A stretch of DNA of 64,000 nt, from assembly GCA_007570785.1 (NCBI GenBank), contig ML662449.1:8919987-8983986 (forward strand). The letters are read 5' to 3'. A program made the position numbers and the translations under genes. The first letter of the stretch is position 1, and each line of letters opens with the position of its first letter. The notes under the pieces are model-generated. The model did not search any database. It had not been told where the DNA came from and was given only the letters and a program-made list of their open reading frames with translations. Shown one piece after another: positions 10,346 to 21,290 of the stretch. The stretch is from Antilocapra americana. Its lineage: Eukaryota; Chordata; Mammalia; Artiodactyla; Antilocapridae.

Positions 10346-12204
10346 ACTCTTCTAAAGGTATTGATTGAGGATTCCAACTGGGTGTGTTAATCCACCGAGC
10401 TCAGTTGTCTGAAGACAGTATGAGGTCTTCCTGGAAACCACTGGTTGGACACAATCTGGTTATTTCTGGTTCTTCCTCTTGCCCAGACAACCAAACCTTA
10501 AGAGAAAAAGAGGGCTCCCTGGGCTGAGCTATTTGTGAATATATGAATTCTCAATACACCTGGTTCTGTTTTCTCCTCTTAAGGCATCTGACAGGCAGTT
10601 AATAGCTCGTGAAAGAGCCGTATCCAAACTGTACTTTGAAGGAATCAGAAAGTACTGCTTTTGAATGACTTCCTTCCTGTGGCAACTCCCAAATCCAGTC
10701 CAGCAAAAGGCCTGGAGGCCGCATGGTCCCCTCAAGCTTTCAGATGGTGTCTGAGCTAACGCAAGAGCCAATCAAATTAGCCCAACATGGGCCACTTCCG
10801 AGCACTCACTCGAGATGACAGCTTCAGCTTCAAAAGAGGTATGCAAACCGGAATAATGAAATGTTCCATTTTATTACGTCCCTGGCCAGAGGGAGGGATT
10901 GTATTAGAAGAGAGAAAAAGTGGGGAGTTTTTAGCTTGATTTCTGTGACGCTGATAAGCAGTAATTTTTGCAGAGGGGGGAAAAGTAACCCACTGCAGTA
11001 AAACCATTTTCATAATACCGTGGGAATGAGTTATTGCTCCGAGGCAGGCATGGCTCCTCACGGCAGCCTGAGCCTCCGTCTCCATCTTTCATGGGTCAGT
11101 CCAATGTTTTTATAGTGCTGACACAGAGAAAGCACTAGCAGTGCCTCGCTTCCCCTTCGGTTAGAGTAGAGGCCACCTCCTTGAGTTCACTTTGGGTCTG
11201 ATTTCTGTGTCAGTTTGGCCCTGGACTGGGGGTGAGGCCATGGGAGTTGGGTGGCTTATGGGGTCAGTTGCATCATGTTTTCAGACCATGAATGGTTAGA
11301 AGGACCGAGAGGAAATGGTTTTTGCATGAATCCAAAGAGGAAAGTGCTATTTCCTCTGCTTTATGGATCACCAGACCTTTGGCTACACTGCGTTGGCCTT
11401 GCTTTGCAAAACTTTGTCCAAGTTCTTTTCCAGAAAGTGGGACTCTTTGTTTCTCACTGGACTTAGTATGTGCCTGGCTCTGAAACAGCAACTCAGAGAG
11501 CTGGTTAAATGCACAAATGGAAAAAAAAACTTGTATTTAATGTGTGTGCCTGTGCCTCTACATTTCCACCCCTGCTGTTAACGTCTGTTTGGCTTGCATT
11601 GGAACATGTGTACTTTTCCTATCGTTTCACTTCAATCCCTGCAAGATCTGTTGACTGAAAAAACTAGAGAGATGAAAAATCTTGGTGTGAGGATGATAAT
11701 GATGTAAATGAAAGAAAGAGATATTCTTCCCATCCTTCGATGGGTTCCACTGATACGGGGTAACTGATTTGTGAGCAATTATTAATGGAAAAATACAAGC
11801 TCTTAAAGATAAGTCCTGTTGTACATAGAGTTGCTTACAAAGAGGCCTTTTGGGTCACCCTAGTCCAGAGGTGGGTGTGTCTAACTCCAGGTTGAGTACA
11901 ATCTTGATCAGGGAAGCTTCTAAGAGGGCAGGGATTCAAGCAGTATCTGGGAGAATTTTAGTGTGTTCAGTTTCTGCCAGTTTCTGAATGTTTGTCATTG
12001 TGTTTTACCTTTTTCCTTTCAGGAAGGCCAGATGAGATAGAGCCAAGAGAATTTTAAGCTTTGTTAATTACTGTGATGTCTTCCGAGCTCACAGTCCCGT
12101 ACAGCTTAGCTGAGCGCTTCATCCCATGATGAAAAGAAGCTGGAGGGGAGGGAGTTGGACTAATTTTGTTCAACGGAGTAATGTTGATGGATATAATTTT
12201 TTTT
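10346..12204. other. Long repeat-free stretch, nothing named
   Basis: 1.9 kb with no repeat family I recognise, which is unusual for this window and makes it a candidate for conserved non-coding sequence. Open frames of 60-102 codons overlap one another on both strands and show no family resemblance. Confidence 0.4.
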
Positions 12205-12390
12205 AGCACTTTTCTGTACCATTGCATGCTTTACTGACACTATCTCTAAACCCAACAACCATCTTGCAAAAGAGATGTTCTCTTGTTTTTTTCAGATAAA
12301 GACATTGAGACACAGAATGTTAAGTAACTGGCTCAGGATTTGTGGCTAGTAGGTAGATAATTAACTGAGTCAAACCCCATCCTATGATCC
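12205..12390 (+). mobile_element. MIR SINE relic
   Basis: Has the MIR core in sense: 'cagataaagacattgagaca', 'cagaatgttaagtaactggc' and 'gtggctagtaggtag', followed by 'gagtcaaacccc'. Old and diverged. Confidence 0.7.
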
Positions 12391-12569
12391 CTCCCCTCCC
12401 TTTAAGATGGAATTTGACTTTCAGTTATCACTTACCTACTGGCTATAAACTTATATTTCTACTGTGTTGTATGAAAAATCACCTTAGTTTATGAGGACTC
12501 AGAACCTAAACTTCTGCTACCAAGGAGCATAGATTTTCTGAAAGAAAGAATAACAGCTCAAAAACTTGT

Positions 12570-12815
12570 TAAGATATGTAAAGTAGATAGCCAATGGGAA
12601 TTCGCTGTGTGACTCAGGGAACTCAAACTGGGGCTCTGTAATAACCTAGAGAAGTGGGATGGGGAGGTAGGTAGGAGAGAGGTTCAAGAGGGAGTGCACA
12701 TAGGTATACCTATGCCTGATTCATTTGATGTTTGGCAGAAACCAACACAAATTTACAACAATATTGTAAATCAATTATCCTTCAATTAAAACTAACTAAA
12801 TAAATAAAAAACCAA
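12570..12815 (+). mobile_element. Artiodactyl L1 3' end, 5' truncated
   Basis: Plus-strand 3' UTR: 'gtaaagtagatagccaatgg', 'tgactcagggaactcaaac', 'ggttcaagagggagtgcac' and 'ggcagaaaccaacacaaat', ending 'caattatccttcaattaaaa'. The following A-rich stretch is its tail. Confidence 0.85.
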
Positions 12816-13192
12816 GAAAAAAACCCCATGTTATGAATACATGTCTTCGTATTTATTTGTTGGCATTTATAAGTCACTTACTTTGTGTACAGTTCCCCTT
12901 TTGATAGTGTCAGAGGGATGGGGGGTGGAATGGGGATTGGTTACCACTGTTTCTGAAATTCCAGGAACCTGGAAGTGACTTCTCTTTCTTATTAATATTT
13001 TGATACCTAACTACTTGAGTATGCTCCACGGTCACATGCTCATCTGTAATGTTAGTTACCTGAGCTCTGCGATCAGAGAAACTTTGTACTTTCCTGCAGT
13101 GAGATTCTCGCTGCTGTACTTAGCAGATACTTGGTGCTTGTTTAATCAGTCAATGGGTTGACACAGTATCTGCTTGGATTGGCCTATACTTT
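12816..13192. other. Single-copy-looking DNA, nothing recognised
   Basis: No repeat or coding frame recognised between the L1 tail and the CHR SINE. Confidence 0.4.
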
Positions 13193-13204
13193 AAAAGACG
13201 GGGT

Positions 13205-13348
13205 GGGGACTTCCCTGGCGGACCAGTGGCTAAGATTCTGAGCTCCCAGCACAGGAGTCCTGGGTTTGATCTCTGGTCAGGGAACTAGATCCCACGTGTT
13301 GCAACTAAGACTCGGTTTAGACAAATAAATAAATTAAAAAAAATAAAT
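13205..13348 (+). mobile_element. CHR-type tRNA-derived SINE with target duplication
   Basis: tRNA-Glu-like head 'gacttccctggcggaccag', then 'ctctggtcagggaactagat' and 'cccacgtgttgcaacta', ending in an AAATAA-rich tail. It is flanked by a 12-bp duplication with one mismatch: aaaagacggggt at 13193-13204 and aaaagacagggt at 13349-13360. Confidence 0.88.
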
Positions 13349-13360
13349 AAAAGACAGGGT

Positions 13361-13894
13361 GTTAGAGGGTAAGACAAGACAGTTGGCTGCAGATGTAGGC
13401 ACTGATAGCTCTGCAGAAGTACCATCTGAAGCAGCTGTAAAAGACAATCCCTGAGCCAGAGGAGAGAGTTCCATCAGGAGAGAAGAGAGAGAGTCAGGCG
13501 CTCATGCAAATAACACCTCTGTTGAATGGAAGTCTAATTGTGGACTATAGCTGTCCCCCCGCCAGAGACTTTCGGAGTTTCTGACTCCTAAGGATCTCAT
13601 TCAGCTTTAGTTTAAGATGGTAATAACTTAAACTCCAACACTGGGATGGCCATTGATCAATGAAATGAGCTGGCAGTTTCCAGACAGATTCGTAAAATGA
13701 AATACCTCAAGTTGACCAGCCAGAGAACATTTTTTACCACCTATCCATCCCTTCTGAGCTATTCAGAGAACAAAGTAAAAGAAATTAGAACTTTGAAATT
13801 GCTGCTTGTCCAGGGGCAACCTCTCTGGGACACAGAATGAGTTGCAATTTATCCAGCATTCCCTTGCAGAGAATTGGCAATACAGTGGCACCAA
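13361..13894. other. Single-copy-looking DNA
   Basis: No repeat recognised. A perfect POU octamer, ATGCAAAT, lies at 13504-13511; a single octamer is weak evidence for regulation. Confidence 0.35.
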
Positions 13895-14140
13895 CCACAG
13901 CTTAATGAGTATAGAAGTGTTGGGTGCCGTACCAGGTCTCTTGACCTCACTTAATTTTCACAGCAAATGGTCAAGATAACAATAGTTATACTGTCTTGTA
14001 GATGAGAAATTCAAGGCTCAGAGAGAGAAATAAGTTACCCAAAGTCACACAGCTAGAAGGTAACAAAAGCCAGACTTGAACCCTAGATCTATTTGATCCA
14101 AAGCCATGCTCTTAAATGTTATATAAACTGCCTTGTCTCT
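13895..14140 (+). mobile_element. MIR SINE, well preserved core
   Basis: Clear MIR in sense: 'gatgagaaattcaaggctca', 'taagttacccaaagtcacac', 'agctagaaggtaacaaaagc', 'cttgaaccctagatct' and 'aaagccatgctctt', all in the family's order. Confidence 0.85.
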
Positions 14141-14895
14141 TTTCTGGACATCACTTCTTAAAGAGAAATGTTCCTTTATAAAGTGCAATGTGAGGACAAT
14201 TAGCTAGGTCCCCAGTCATTAAATGGTGTGTCCTTGTGATTTGAGAGATAGGAAACACAAAAATCATTTTCTGCTGTTTCTCAGTTTGGTAGCCATTTTA
14301 AATAAACTAACAAAACTGTTTTGAGGAGAATGTCATCTTTGAGGTCTGTTGTAGCAGGGTCATGGGTATGATTTAAATTTTTTCCAGAAGTTGGGCTGCC
14401 AAGATGACCAAGAGTAGGACAATCAAACCAGGAAGGTCTGAAAGGTAAATGATAAGAATGAGAGAGAGAGAGGAAGAGAGTTTGATTAGAAAGGTTTTAA
14501 TCAGTGGAAGAATATCCATGGGTGAATGTTGAGCTAGAAGATGCAAGAACACGACTGATGCTTTGATGAGAAGTCACCATGTGGTTAAAGAAACAGGTCA
14601 GTTAGAGGTCACTATAAGATACAGGATATGGAGGGAAGGGGGCAATTAAAGTGAGAATTTTGGGAGGAAGAGGTATGCATAAGGGAAAGTGAAGGTATAC
14701 GAAGCTTAGAGAACAGGATTATGCAGGATAATTATTATGCTGGATGATTGTTAAGAGAGTCTACTCAGTTAGATGATTAAAGGCAGTGTCTGTCACAGCT
14801 GAGCATGAGTGCACAATCAGGTGCCTGTGGGTCTCCTCAGCCTTGGTGTCTGCTTCACAGGAATGGGTATGTATAGGCATGTACTCCTACATGTA
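14141..14895. other. Single-copy-looking DNA
   Basis: No named repeat. A short GA-rich tract lies at 14458-14482. The purine-rich style of 14400-14700 resembles old dispersed repeats but I cannot assign one. Confidence 0.4.
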
Positions 14896-14908
14896 CAAGA
14901 CTCTTCAG

Positions 14909-15409
14909 TTCAGTTCAATTCAGTTCAGTCGCTCAGTCATGTACGACTCTTTGTGACCCCATGAACCGAAGCACGCCAGGCCTCCCTGTCCATCACCAAC
15001 TCCCGGAGTCCACCCAAACCCATGTCCATCGAGTTGGTGATGCCATCCAGCCATCTCATCCTCTGTCTTCCCCTTCTCCTCCTGCCCCCTATCCTTCCCA
15101 GCATCAGGGTCTTTTCCAGTGAGTCAACTCTTCCCATGAGGTGGCCAAAGTATTGGAGTTTCAGTTTCAACATCAGTCCTTCCAATGAACACCCAGGACT
15201 GATCTCCTTTAGGATGGACTTGTTGGATCTCCTTGCAGTCCAAGGGACTCTCAAGAGTCTTCTCCAACACCACAGTTCAAAACCATCAATTCTTCGGTGC
15301 TCAGCCTTTTTTCACTGTCCAACTCTCACATCCATACATGGCTACTGGGAAAACCATAGCCTTGACTAGACGGAACTTTGTTGGCAAAGTAATGTCTCTG
15401 CTTTTCAAT
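14909..15409 (-). mobile_element. BovB (RTE) LINE, 5'-truncated, 501 bp
   Basis: Reverse-strand copy of the 3' end of BovB, with an exact 13-bp target duplication, caagactcttcag, at 14896-14908 and 15410-15422. The left edge is the BovB tail (repeats of 'cagttcagtt' on the plus strand). The coding part is the C-terminal end of the BovB polyprotein. Confidence 0.95.
14937..15254 (-). pseudogene. C-terminal relic of BovB reverse-transcriptase ORF
   Basis: Open for 105 codons on the minus strand and recognisably the last part of the BovB protein, downstream of the reverse transcriptase core: '[10 protein letters not shown]', 'LQYFGHLM', '[16 protein letters not shown]' and '[15 protein letters not shown]'. 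It has no catalytic YVDD motif and no endonuclease, so it cannot support transposition. The upstream part of the same frame continues into 'GCESW'-type sequence up to about 15400 with breaks. Confidence 0.9.
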
Positions 15410-15422
15410 CAAGACTCTTCAG

Positions 15423-16692
15423 GGCACTTTTATTCTTAAGAGCCACATGGACATGGACAGCCCAACAGATAATTATAACATATTTAATTGCACATAATTA
15501 TAATAGTACATTGCAATTAGAAAATGAACTACCATACCTGAAACAAGATGGACTAACCTCACAAACAAAATGCTGAGTGAAAGATTTTTAAAAAGAATTC
15601 ATAGAGATAGTGAAAGTTGAAGCAGATTAATTTCATCTTCTCCCTGGAAGAGGCATTTGGGATTCCATTCTTTCTCTCTTGAGTGCTTATATCAGGTTTA
15701 TCCTTTCAGCTGCTGCATAGAGATGGGTTGTTTTTGCTTGCTTGTTTTTTGGCCCTAATAGACTATTGAATTGACTTATTTTATTTAATTTGCAGGTCCT
15801 CTTACTCTCCAACCACTAGAGTGAAGATAAGTGTTGATGTCACAGAAATTTTATTAATAATTGGATCAGACCCAGCCCTGGTTCTCTGAGGCCTTTATCA
15901 CAGGCACCTGCTCACTGAGAACTGGTCTGGATCCCAAGTGGAGGTTTTATACTTGGTCTTTATTTTGTAGTTTAACCTTCACGTTTAGCCCAAGGCGGTC
16001 ACCCTTTGTGGAAGATGCCAAATGAAATGCAGAAATACCAATATCCTTATCAAAGGTTTTGTTGTTGTTGAGTGTGAATTTTGTGGTATGTTTGCCCTTT
16101 ATGCCCCAAGGAGTCATGAATGCTAATTTAGGAATCCTGTTGATGTAGTTTCCTTGTGAGTTCTGTCTTTTAGAAATTAGCATAAACTCTCTCTCTCTTT
16201 CTGACATGAGGCCTTAATGCTGCACTCCTTTTCCTTTTGTGTCTGACAAGGCAAAGACTCCACAGGGTTAATTAATGTCAGCTATCATGTGATAAGGTTG
16301 AGCCAGATGAGAACATTAATAAATCACACAGGATGAGTAAGCCAGCCATTGAGGGGAGAAAAAAGAGAACAAGTATATTTAGCAGGAGCTCAAAGAGCTA
16401 AGAAACAGGGAATCTGAGACAGAGATTCCTGACATCTTATGAGAGTAGCTGAAGCAAAGGCTAGAGGTTGAGATGAGGAAGTTGTGCAGGACTAAAAGTG
16501 AAGATCTGAGGACGGTGATGGCAAAGTTCATGTTATGGCAAAGTTCATGAACAAGTTGGAGAAAAGGCGAGGGGCCCAATAGGATAGGGATGAAAGTTCA
16601 GGCAGCCTCCACCAGCCATCAGGATGTCAGAATGAAAAGCAAAATTTCCCCCACAAGTAGAAGCAACTGAGTATTTCCAATCATTGAGGCAT
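15423..16692. other. Single-copy-looking DNA, nothing recognised
   Basis: 1.3 kb with no named repeat. A short CT tract lies at 16187-16203. The 86-codon minus frame at 15947-16207 has no family resemblance. Confidence 0.45.
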
Positions 16693-16703
16693 TTTGTGTT
16701 GGG

Positions 16704-16920
16704 GTGGTGGTGGTGTAATCCCTAAGTCGTGTCCAACTCTTGCAACCCTGTGGATTGTAGCCTGCCAGGCTACAATCCTTCTGACCATGGGATTCTCCAG
16801 CTAAGAATATTGGAGTGGGTTGCCATTTCCTTCTCCGGGGGATCTTCCTGACTGAGGAATGGAACCCAGGTCTCTTGCTTTGCAGGCAGATTCTTTACCA
16901 ACTGAGCTATGAGGGAAGCC
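16704..16920 (-). mobile_element. Bov-tA SINE with 11-bp target duplication
   Basis: Reverse-strand copy flanked by an exact 11-bp duplication, tttgtgttggg, at 16693-16703 and 16921-16931. Body: 'ctaagtcgtgtccaactctt', 'gattgtagcctgccaggc', 'gagtgggttgccatttcc'; head at right: 'accaactgagctatgaggg'. A 13-bp local duplication ('caggctacaatcc' after 'attgtagcctgcc') sits in the middle. Confidence 0.93.
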
Positions 16921-16931
16921 TTTGTGTTGGG

Positions 16932-17567
16932 ATGGGAATGGGTAAAACATCTATCAGATACAAATGTTTACTCTTCAATCATTATTTTAATTCAGCAGAA
17001 TTCAGTGGAAATATAGTCTTTAAAAAATGACTATTATTCCCCTTTTTATTATGGGGATTTAAAAACATACAAAAATGGAGAGAATATTATGATCCCCTAG
17101 GTGCCCATGACTCATTACCCAGGATTAACAATGATCAATAGTTTGTCATTCTTGATACATACTCATTTTAGTAAGATGAGTTCAGGAGAATTTTAATTAG
17201 TTTTTGTACTGAAAAAGAGCTTGTGTCTACCTCTCAATCTCATTTGCATTTTTAAATCAAAATAGCCACCAAATATCCAACAGAGAGACATTTGGGGACA
17301 ATTTTTCTTTTTTAGGAAGCACAATTGACACAATCACGGGAACAAGTAGCAAGATCCACCGGGTTTGGCCCCATTAGGGATGAGACATTGACACCAGATG
17401 ATAGCCAGGCAGAATGATAAAGGATCCTGGCAGGTTTGCGTGCCTCAAATCCTCTCCTTGATCCATGCATCTTGGAGCTCAGCATCTCTTTAACTGTTTT
17501 ATTAACAAGGCATCTTCAGAAAATGTTTTGTTGGACTCATTCACAATGAGTACGGATGGCTGGTGGG
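16932..17567. other. Mostly unclassified; old repeat relic at 17040-17160
   Basis: The stretch near 17060-17150 ('aaaaatggagagaatattat', 'tgactcattacccaggatta') resembles the same unnamed old repeat noted at 5786-6177. The remainder shows nothing recognised. Confidence 0.35.
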
Positions 17568-17770
17568 CTTCCCAGGTGGCATTAGTGGTAAAGAAACTGC
17601 CTGCCAATGCAGGAGAGCTAGGAGACACAGGTTTGATCCCCGGATAAGGAAGATCTCCTGGAGGAAGGCATAGAAACCCAGTCCAGTATTCTTGCCTGGA
17701 GAATCCCATGGACAGAGGAGCCTGGTGGACTGAAGTCCATATGGTTGCAGAGTTGAACACACTGAAGCAT
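17568..17770 (+). mobile_element. Bov-tA SINE
   Basis: Plus-strand copy: head 'ggcttcccaggtggcattag', 'cctgccaatgcaggagag', linker 'aggaagatctcctggagg', body 'ccagtccagtattcttgcc' and 'gagaatcccatggacagag'. Confidence 0.9.
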
Positions 17771-18729
17771 ACATGATTGCATGCTTGGCCCGTACCTTTG
17801 ATTTCTATTTGTTAGGAGCATCTTTACTGTAATTGAGAAGAAGAAATTGGGTGAAATAGAAACCTGTAATTGTGGAATTGCAGTTGTTAGACAGTAGGTT
17901 AAGGAATTCTTTCTTTAGGGTGCAGGGCCTGGACCCTCAAATTCACTAGGGTAGGCTGCCATCTACTTATTGTCTGCTCACAAAGTGGGCCCAGCATGTT
18001 GGTGATGTCCTCGACCCACCAGTGTGTCTTCAAAGCTCCTTGGGCTTAGCTGTCTCTTCGGAGGGCAGGTCAGCCTTGTGCCAATGTCTTCAGGAGCCCT
18101 TTGCATGGAAAGGTCAAGAACTTGGGACTGTGGAGACTGCTGTGGATTGAGAGAAGACTGTGCAGCTGTTCACTTTATTTTCACTCCTTCCCGTTCATTC
18201 CCTTGCAAGGGTTGTCTACCCTCTGCTGCCTTCTGAAATGATTATTAATGGAATTCTCTTCACTTTTTCTGAACCTTTGGTTTTTCCTCTTAGTTCCTGA
18301 TTATTTTCATTCTGCCAGGTTCTTTTTCATGTCTTTTACCTGCTGGCCCTTGATTAATAATCTGGCGTTTCTCCTTCCCACGTCCTTCTTTTCTGTCCCT
18401 ATCATATCATCTCTCACACTCTCTTCTTTGAGTTTGCACAGACTGGAGCAAATTAAAATACACCTCTCAAATTTTACTAGCCCAATGATTCTATTTTAAA
18501 TGAAGCCAGGGAAATAAGCAAGCTGATCTCTGGAACCTAGGCAATTCGAGGACAGAATAAAAGCACCAACTCTTCTTTTCCTTCCTGGCCACTTGCTTTG
18601 ATATGTTTTTATCTTTAAGAATATTATGGATTTAAGTGAACTGTAAGTCACATTTTTTTCCCAATGAGAAAAAGGAAATTGCTAATATTTTTGAATAAAT
18701 TAGTTTATCTTTTGTGCAACTACTAGGTT
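17771..18729. other. Single-copy-looking DNA, nothing recognised
   Basis: No named repeat. A pyrimidine-rich region at 18240-18480 gives an 83-codon hydrophobic-looking frame that is best read as low-complexity chance. Confidence 0.45.
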
Positions 18730-18868
18730 CATGCTGCTGCTGCTGCTAAGTAGCTTCAGTTGTGTCCGACTCTGTGCGAACTCATAGATGGCAACCCACC
18801 AGGCTTCCCCGTCCCTGAGATTCTCCAGGCAAGAACACTGGAGTGGGTTGCCATTTCCTTGCATTGTG
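18730..18868 (-). mobile_element. Bov-A SINE, single unit
   Basis: Reverse-strand Bov-A2-type unit beginning with a five-unit GCT repeat ('catgctgctgctgctgct'), then 'ttgtgtccgactctgtgcga' and 'gagattctccaggcaagaac', ending 'gttgccatttccttgca'. Confidence 0.87.
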
Positions 18869-19589
18869 TTAATCACCTATATATTTTGAATATTTTTGTA
18901 TTTAATCTCTAAATTAGATTATAATTTCTATACAATTATAAAATTAATTAATCTATAAAAATAAGAGAGAATGAGAGTATTAGGCAAGCACAAAGCCATG
19001 AAATTGTCATATGGTTTACCTTTAATAGTTTAGCTTGATTCTCATCTTCTTCATGAAGATTTTCTCAGTCATCATTGCCAGAAGATTTATTCTTGAATCC
19101 ATCTATCCCTTAATCTATCTATCCATCCATTCATTAATCCACTCATATTGTCTTCCCTTCCTTCCTTCCTTTCAACCACTCAGCTACCTAGAGTTTACTT
19201 TCTGTAAGCCACTGTGCTAATGTTGGCCAAGTGAAGAACAGTATAGTTTTCTGCCCTTTAAGACGTTTAAGGTTTGGTATCAGAGCACTTATAATAATAA
19301 TAGGTCATTGTTTTCACCTCTTATATTTTAAGGATGTGAATATATTTTTGTATTCCAGCTTAAAGATTGTCAGTGATGGCAATTGCAAAGCAGCAGCAAC
19401 TTTGCAAACACAGAGAAGTTAAGTCATTTGCCCGAAATTATAAGGGTAGGTAAGAAGTACCAGAGTAACAGTACCAAAGAACTCAGTATCAAGATGCTTG
19501 CCTCTTGTACTTAATTTGTTCCACTCACTTGGTGCTTATTGGATAGCACTCACTTATAATACAAGGCACTTGCTAATGTTCTCATCATG
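18869..19589. other. AT-rich DNA with a degenerate tetranucleotide tract
   Basis: Contains an imperfect ATCT/ATCC and TTCC tract at 19098-19172 and a possible MIR remnant at about 19400-19480 ('cagagaagttaagtcatttg'). Otherwise nothing named. Confidence 0.45.
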
Positions 19590-19755
19590 GGCAGGTTAAG
19601 CTGTTAGAGCCTCAATATCCTCATCTGCAGAAGTAGGATAGTCGTACCTACATAAAAATGGGCTACTGTGAGGATTAAATGGGATCCTGGCTGTAGAAGA
19701 ACCAGTGTGGTACCTGGCATGTAGATGACTCTCTGTTAATGTCTGTCTTCCGAAT
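19590..19755 (-). mobile_element. MIR SINE relic
   Basis: Antisense MIR: 'gagcctcaatatcctcatct', 'tactgtgaggattaaatggg' and 'tggtacctggcatgtagatg', in the family's reverse order. Confidence 0.78.
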
Positions 19756-20131
19756 CCTAGTCTCTTCTCTCTACTGGATTTTAGATCCCCAGGGCATATT
19801 CCTTGTTCCTGGTGGGAACTCAGGAACTTTGATTAATGAATAGGGCTTTGTCAGGCCTTAGGAGGCCAAGCTTTGTCGGTGCTTACTTCACCAATTAACT
19901 CTCCACTCTCTCCTTAATTTTAGGAGTCATGTAGATGTATTGTAGAACACTGTTTTCCCTAACTAGTCCATTGTCATCATATCATCAAAATCATCATCTT
20001 CAAAGCCTTCAGTAAAACATTCCCAGAGCACAATCTTCACCTAATTTCCCAAGTGATTTATGTGATCCACTGGTTTGAACAACTACTAATTCCAAGGAGT
20101 TTCCTTTTCTCTAAAAGCCAAGTGTACTCTA
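19756..20131. other. Single-copy-looking DNA, nothing recognised
   Basis: No repeat or coding frame recognised. Confidence 0.4.
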
Positions 20132-20324
20132 TAGGGTGGCCAGATAAAATACAGAATTCCTGGTGAAATTAGCACTTCAATGAAACAATGAATGCTATTT
20201 TAGCATAAATATGTCTCAAATATTACACAGAACACACTTATGATAAAAAAATCATTCAATGTTTATCAGAAATACAAATTTAACTGGACATCCTGGATTT
20301 TTATTGACTAGATCTGGCAACCCC
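20132..20324. mobile_element. Palindromic MITE-like DNA transposon relic
   Basis: About 190 bp whose ends are inverted copies: left 'agggtggccagat' against right 'atctggcaacccc', and inner left 'cctggtgaaatta' against inner right 'tttaactggaca'. A second pair near the centre ('ataaatatgtctca' against 'acacacttatga') makes the whole unit a diverged palindrome. It resembles an abundant mammalian palindromic element whose name I cannot give with certainty. Confidence 0.6.
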
Positions 20325-20739
20325 AGTGCCACAGTGGGAGAAGAATGTGAGGAAAAGAGGCAGGCTTTTTAAGGCACTGTTGATTGCTCTCTGAGATGCA
20401 CAGAGTGCCTTTCTAGCCAACTTTGCCCTCAGTAAAAAAATCCGAGTTGTTAACTGGAGTTGTCTGAGGCTCCCAAAATTTAATTTCTCCCCCAACAGAC
20501 ACTATTTTACATAATCCACAAATGACTGTAGATTTAGGTGCTGTGCTGGAAAAAAATTTTCTTTGAGAATTTCTGGTCCTCAAGGTTCCAGGTGCCCCCT
20601 CCCTTTCTGTCATCACCCTGGCAACCGCCTGAGACAAAATAATGCTAATGACATCTCTCCCGCAACCTGCTTCTCTTCCATAACTTTGTGTCAATGTGAA
20701 TCCTCAGCCCTCTCTCCTTACTCTGTTTTTTGTAATCTG

Positions 20740-21290
20740 AAAAAAGGCTGAAAAGATGAAAAAAAAATGCTCTGAACTTAATTGAAAGTCTCCCTAATGA
20801 CAGAGAGTCATGCAGTGGGCTTGTAAAGAACGCAGCTCATGTGCACTTAGCCATAATGGTTCTACAAAGTGATGGAGACGCAAGCGGTCCTCATTAGGTG
20901 TCCAGCTGTGAATTAGGACACATCTAACATTCTGATTGCTGAAGGAAATCAGTAATTGATGTGACAGGATGACCATTATTATTATTATTATTACTTATTT
21001 TTTTAATCCAGACATAGCAGCTAGGAGCTGGTCCCCAGCCTCCTTGGGGTATGGCAGGTGTGGAGGGCGAGAGCTGCCCTTCCATTAAATCTTCCAATGG
21101 GGGCTCTAATAAATTTTGCATTGAAATAAGTAATGACCACATTTAACGACCAGTTTGTCTGAGTGTTAACAGCTTGTGAGCCAACAAACTGGTCATTAAC
21201 AGGTGCTAACTTCTGCTTTCTGACTTAAACAACACATTCTCCTTGCTTTCTCCTGTTTGTGTTGGGGGCATATGCAAATTCCTGGCTGGT
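20740..21290. promoter_or_regulatory. Candidate conserved enhancer, TAAT-rich and repeat-free
   Basis: A block without any recognised transposon and dense in homeodomain-type cores: TAATGA at 20795, an ATAATGG near 20853, TCATTA at 20891, TAATTGATGTGACAG near 20953 (a homeodomain plus MEIS/TGIF-type pair), TAATGACC at 21131 and ATGCAAAT at 21272-21279. There is an ATT microsatellite at 20971-20993. Nothing coding. The call rests on motif density and lack of repeats; conservation was not tested. Confidence 0.25.
21143..21199. repeat. 16-bp imperfect inverted repeat with 25-nt loop
   Basis: Left arm TTAACGACCAGTTTGT (21143-21158) and right arm ACAAACTGGTCATTAA (21184-21199) are complementary at 15 of 16 positions; the single mismatch would be a G-T or A-C type pair depending on strand. 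The loop contains GTTAAC. It could be a symmetric binding site or a hairpin; no surrounding features favour an RNA gene. Confidence 0.75.

Noticed and set aside
15022..15369. 115-codon plus-strand open frame
   Set aside because: Antisense shadow of the minus-strand BovB relic at 14937-15254.
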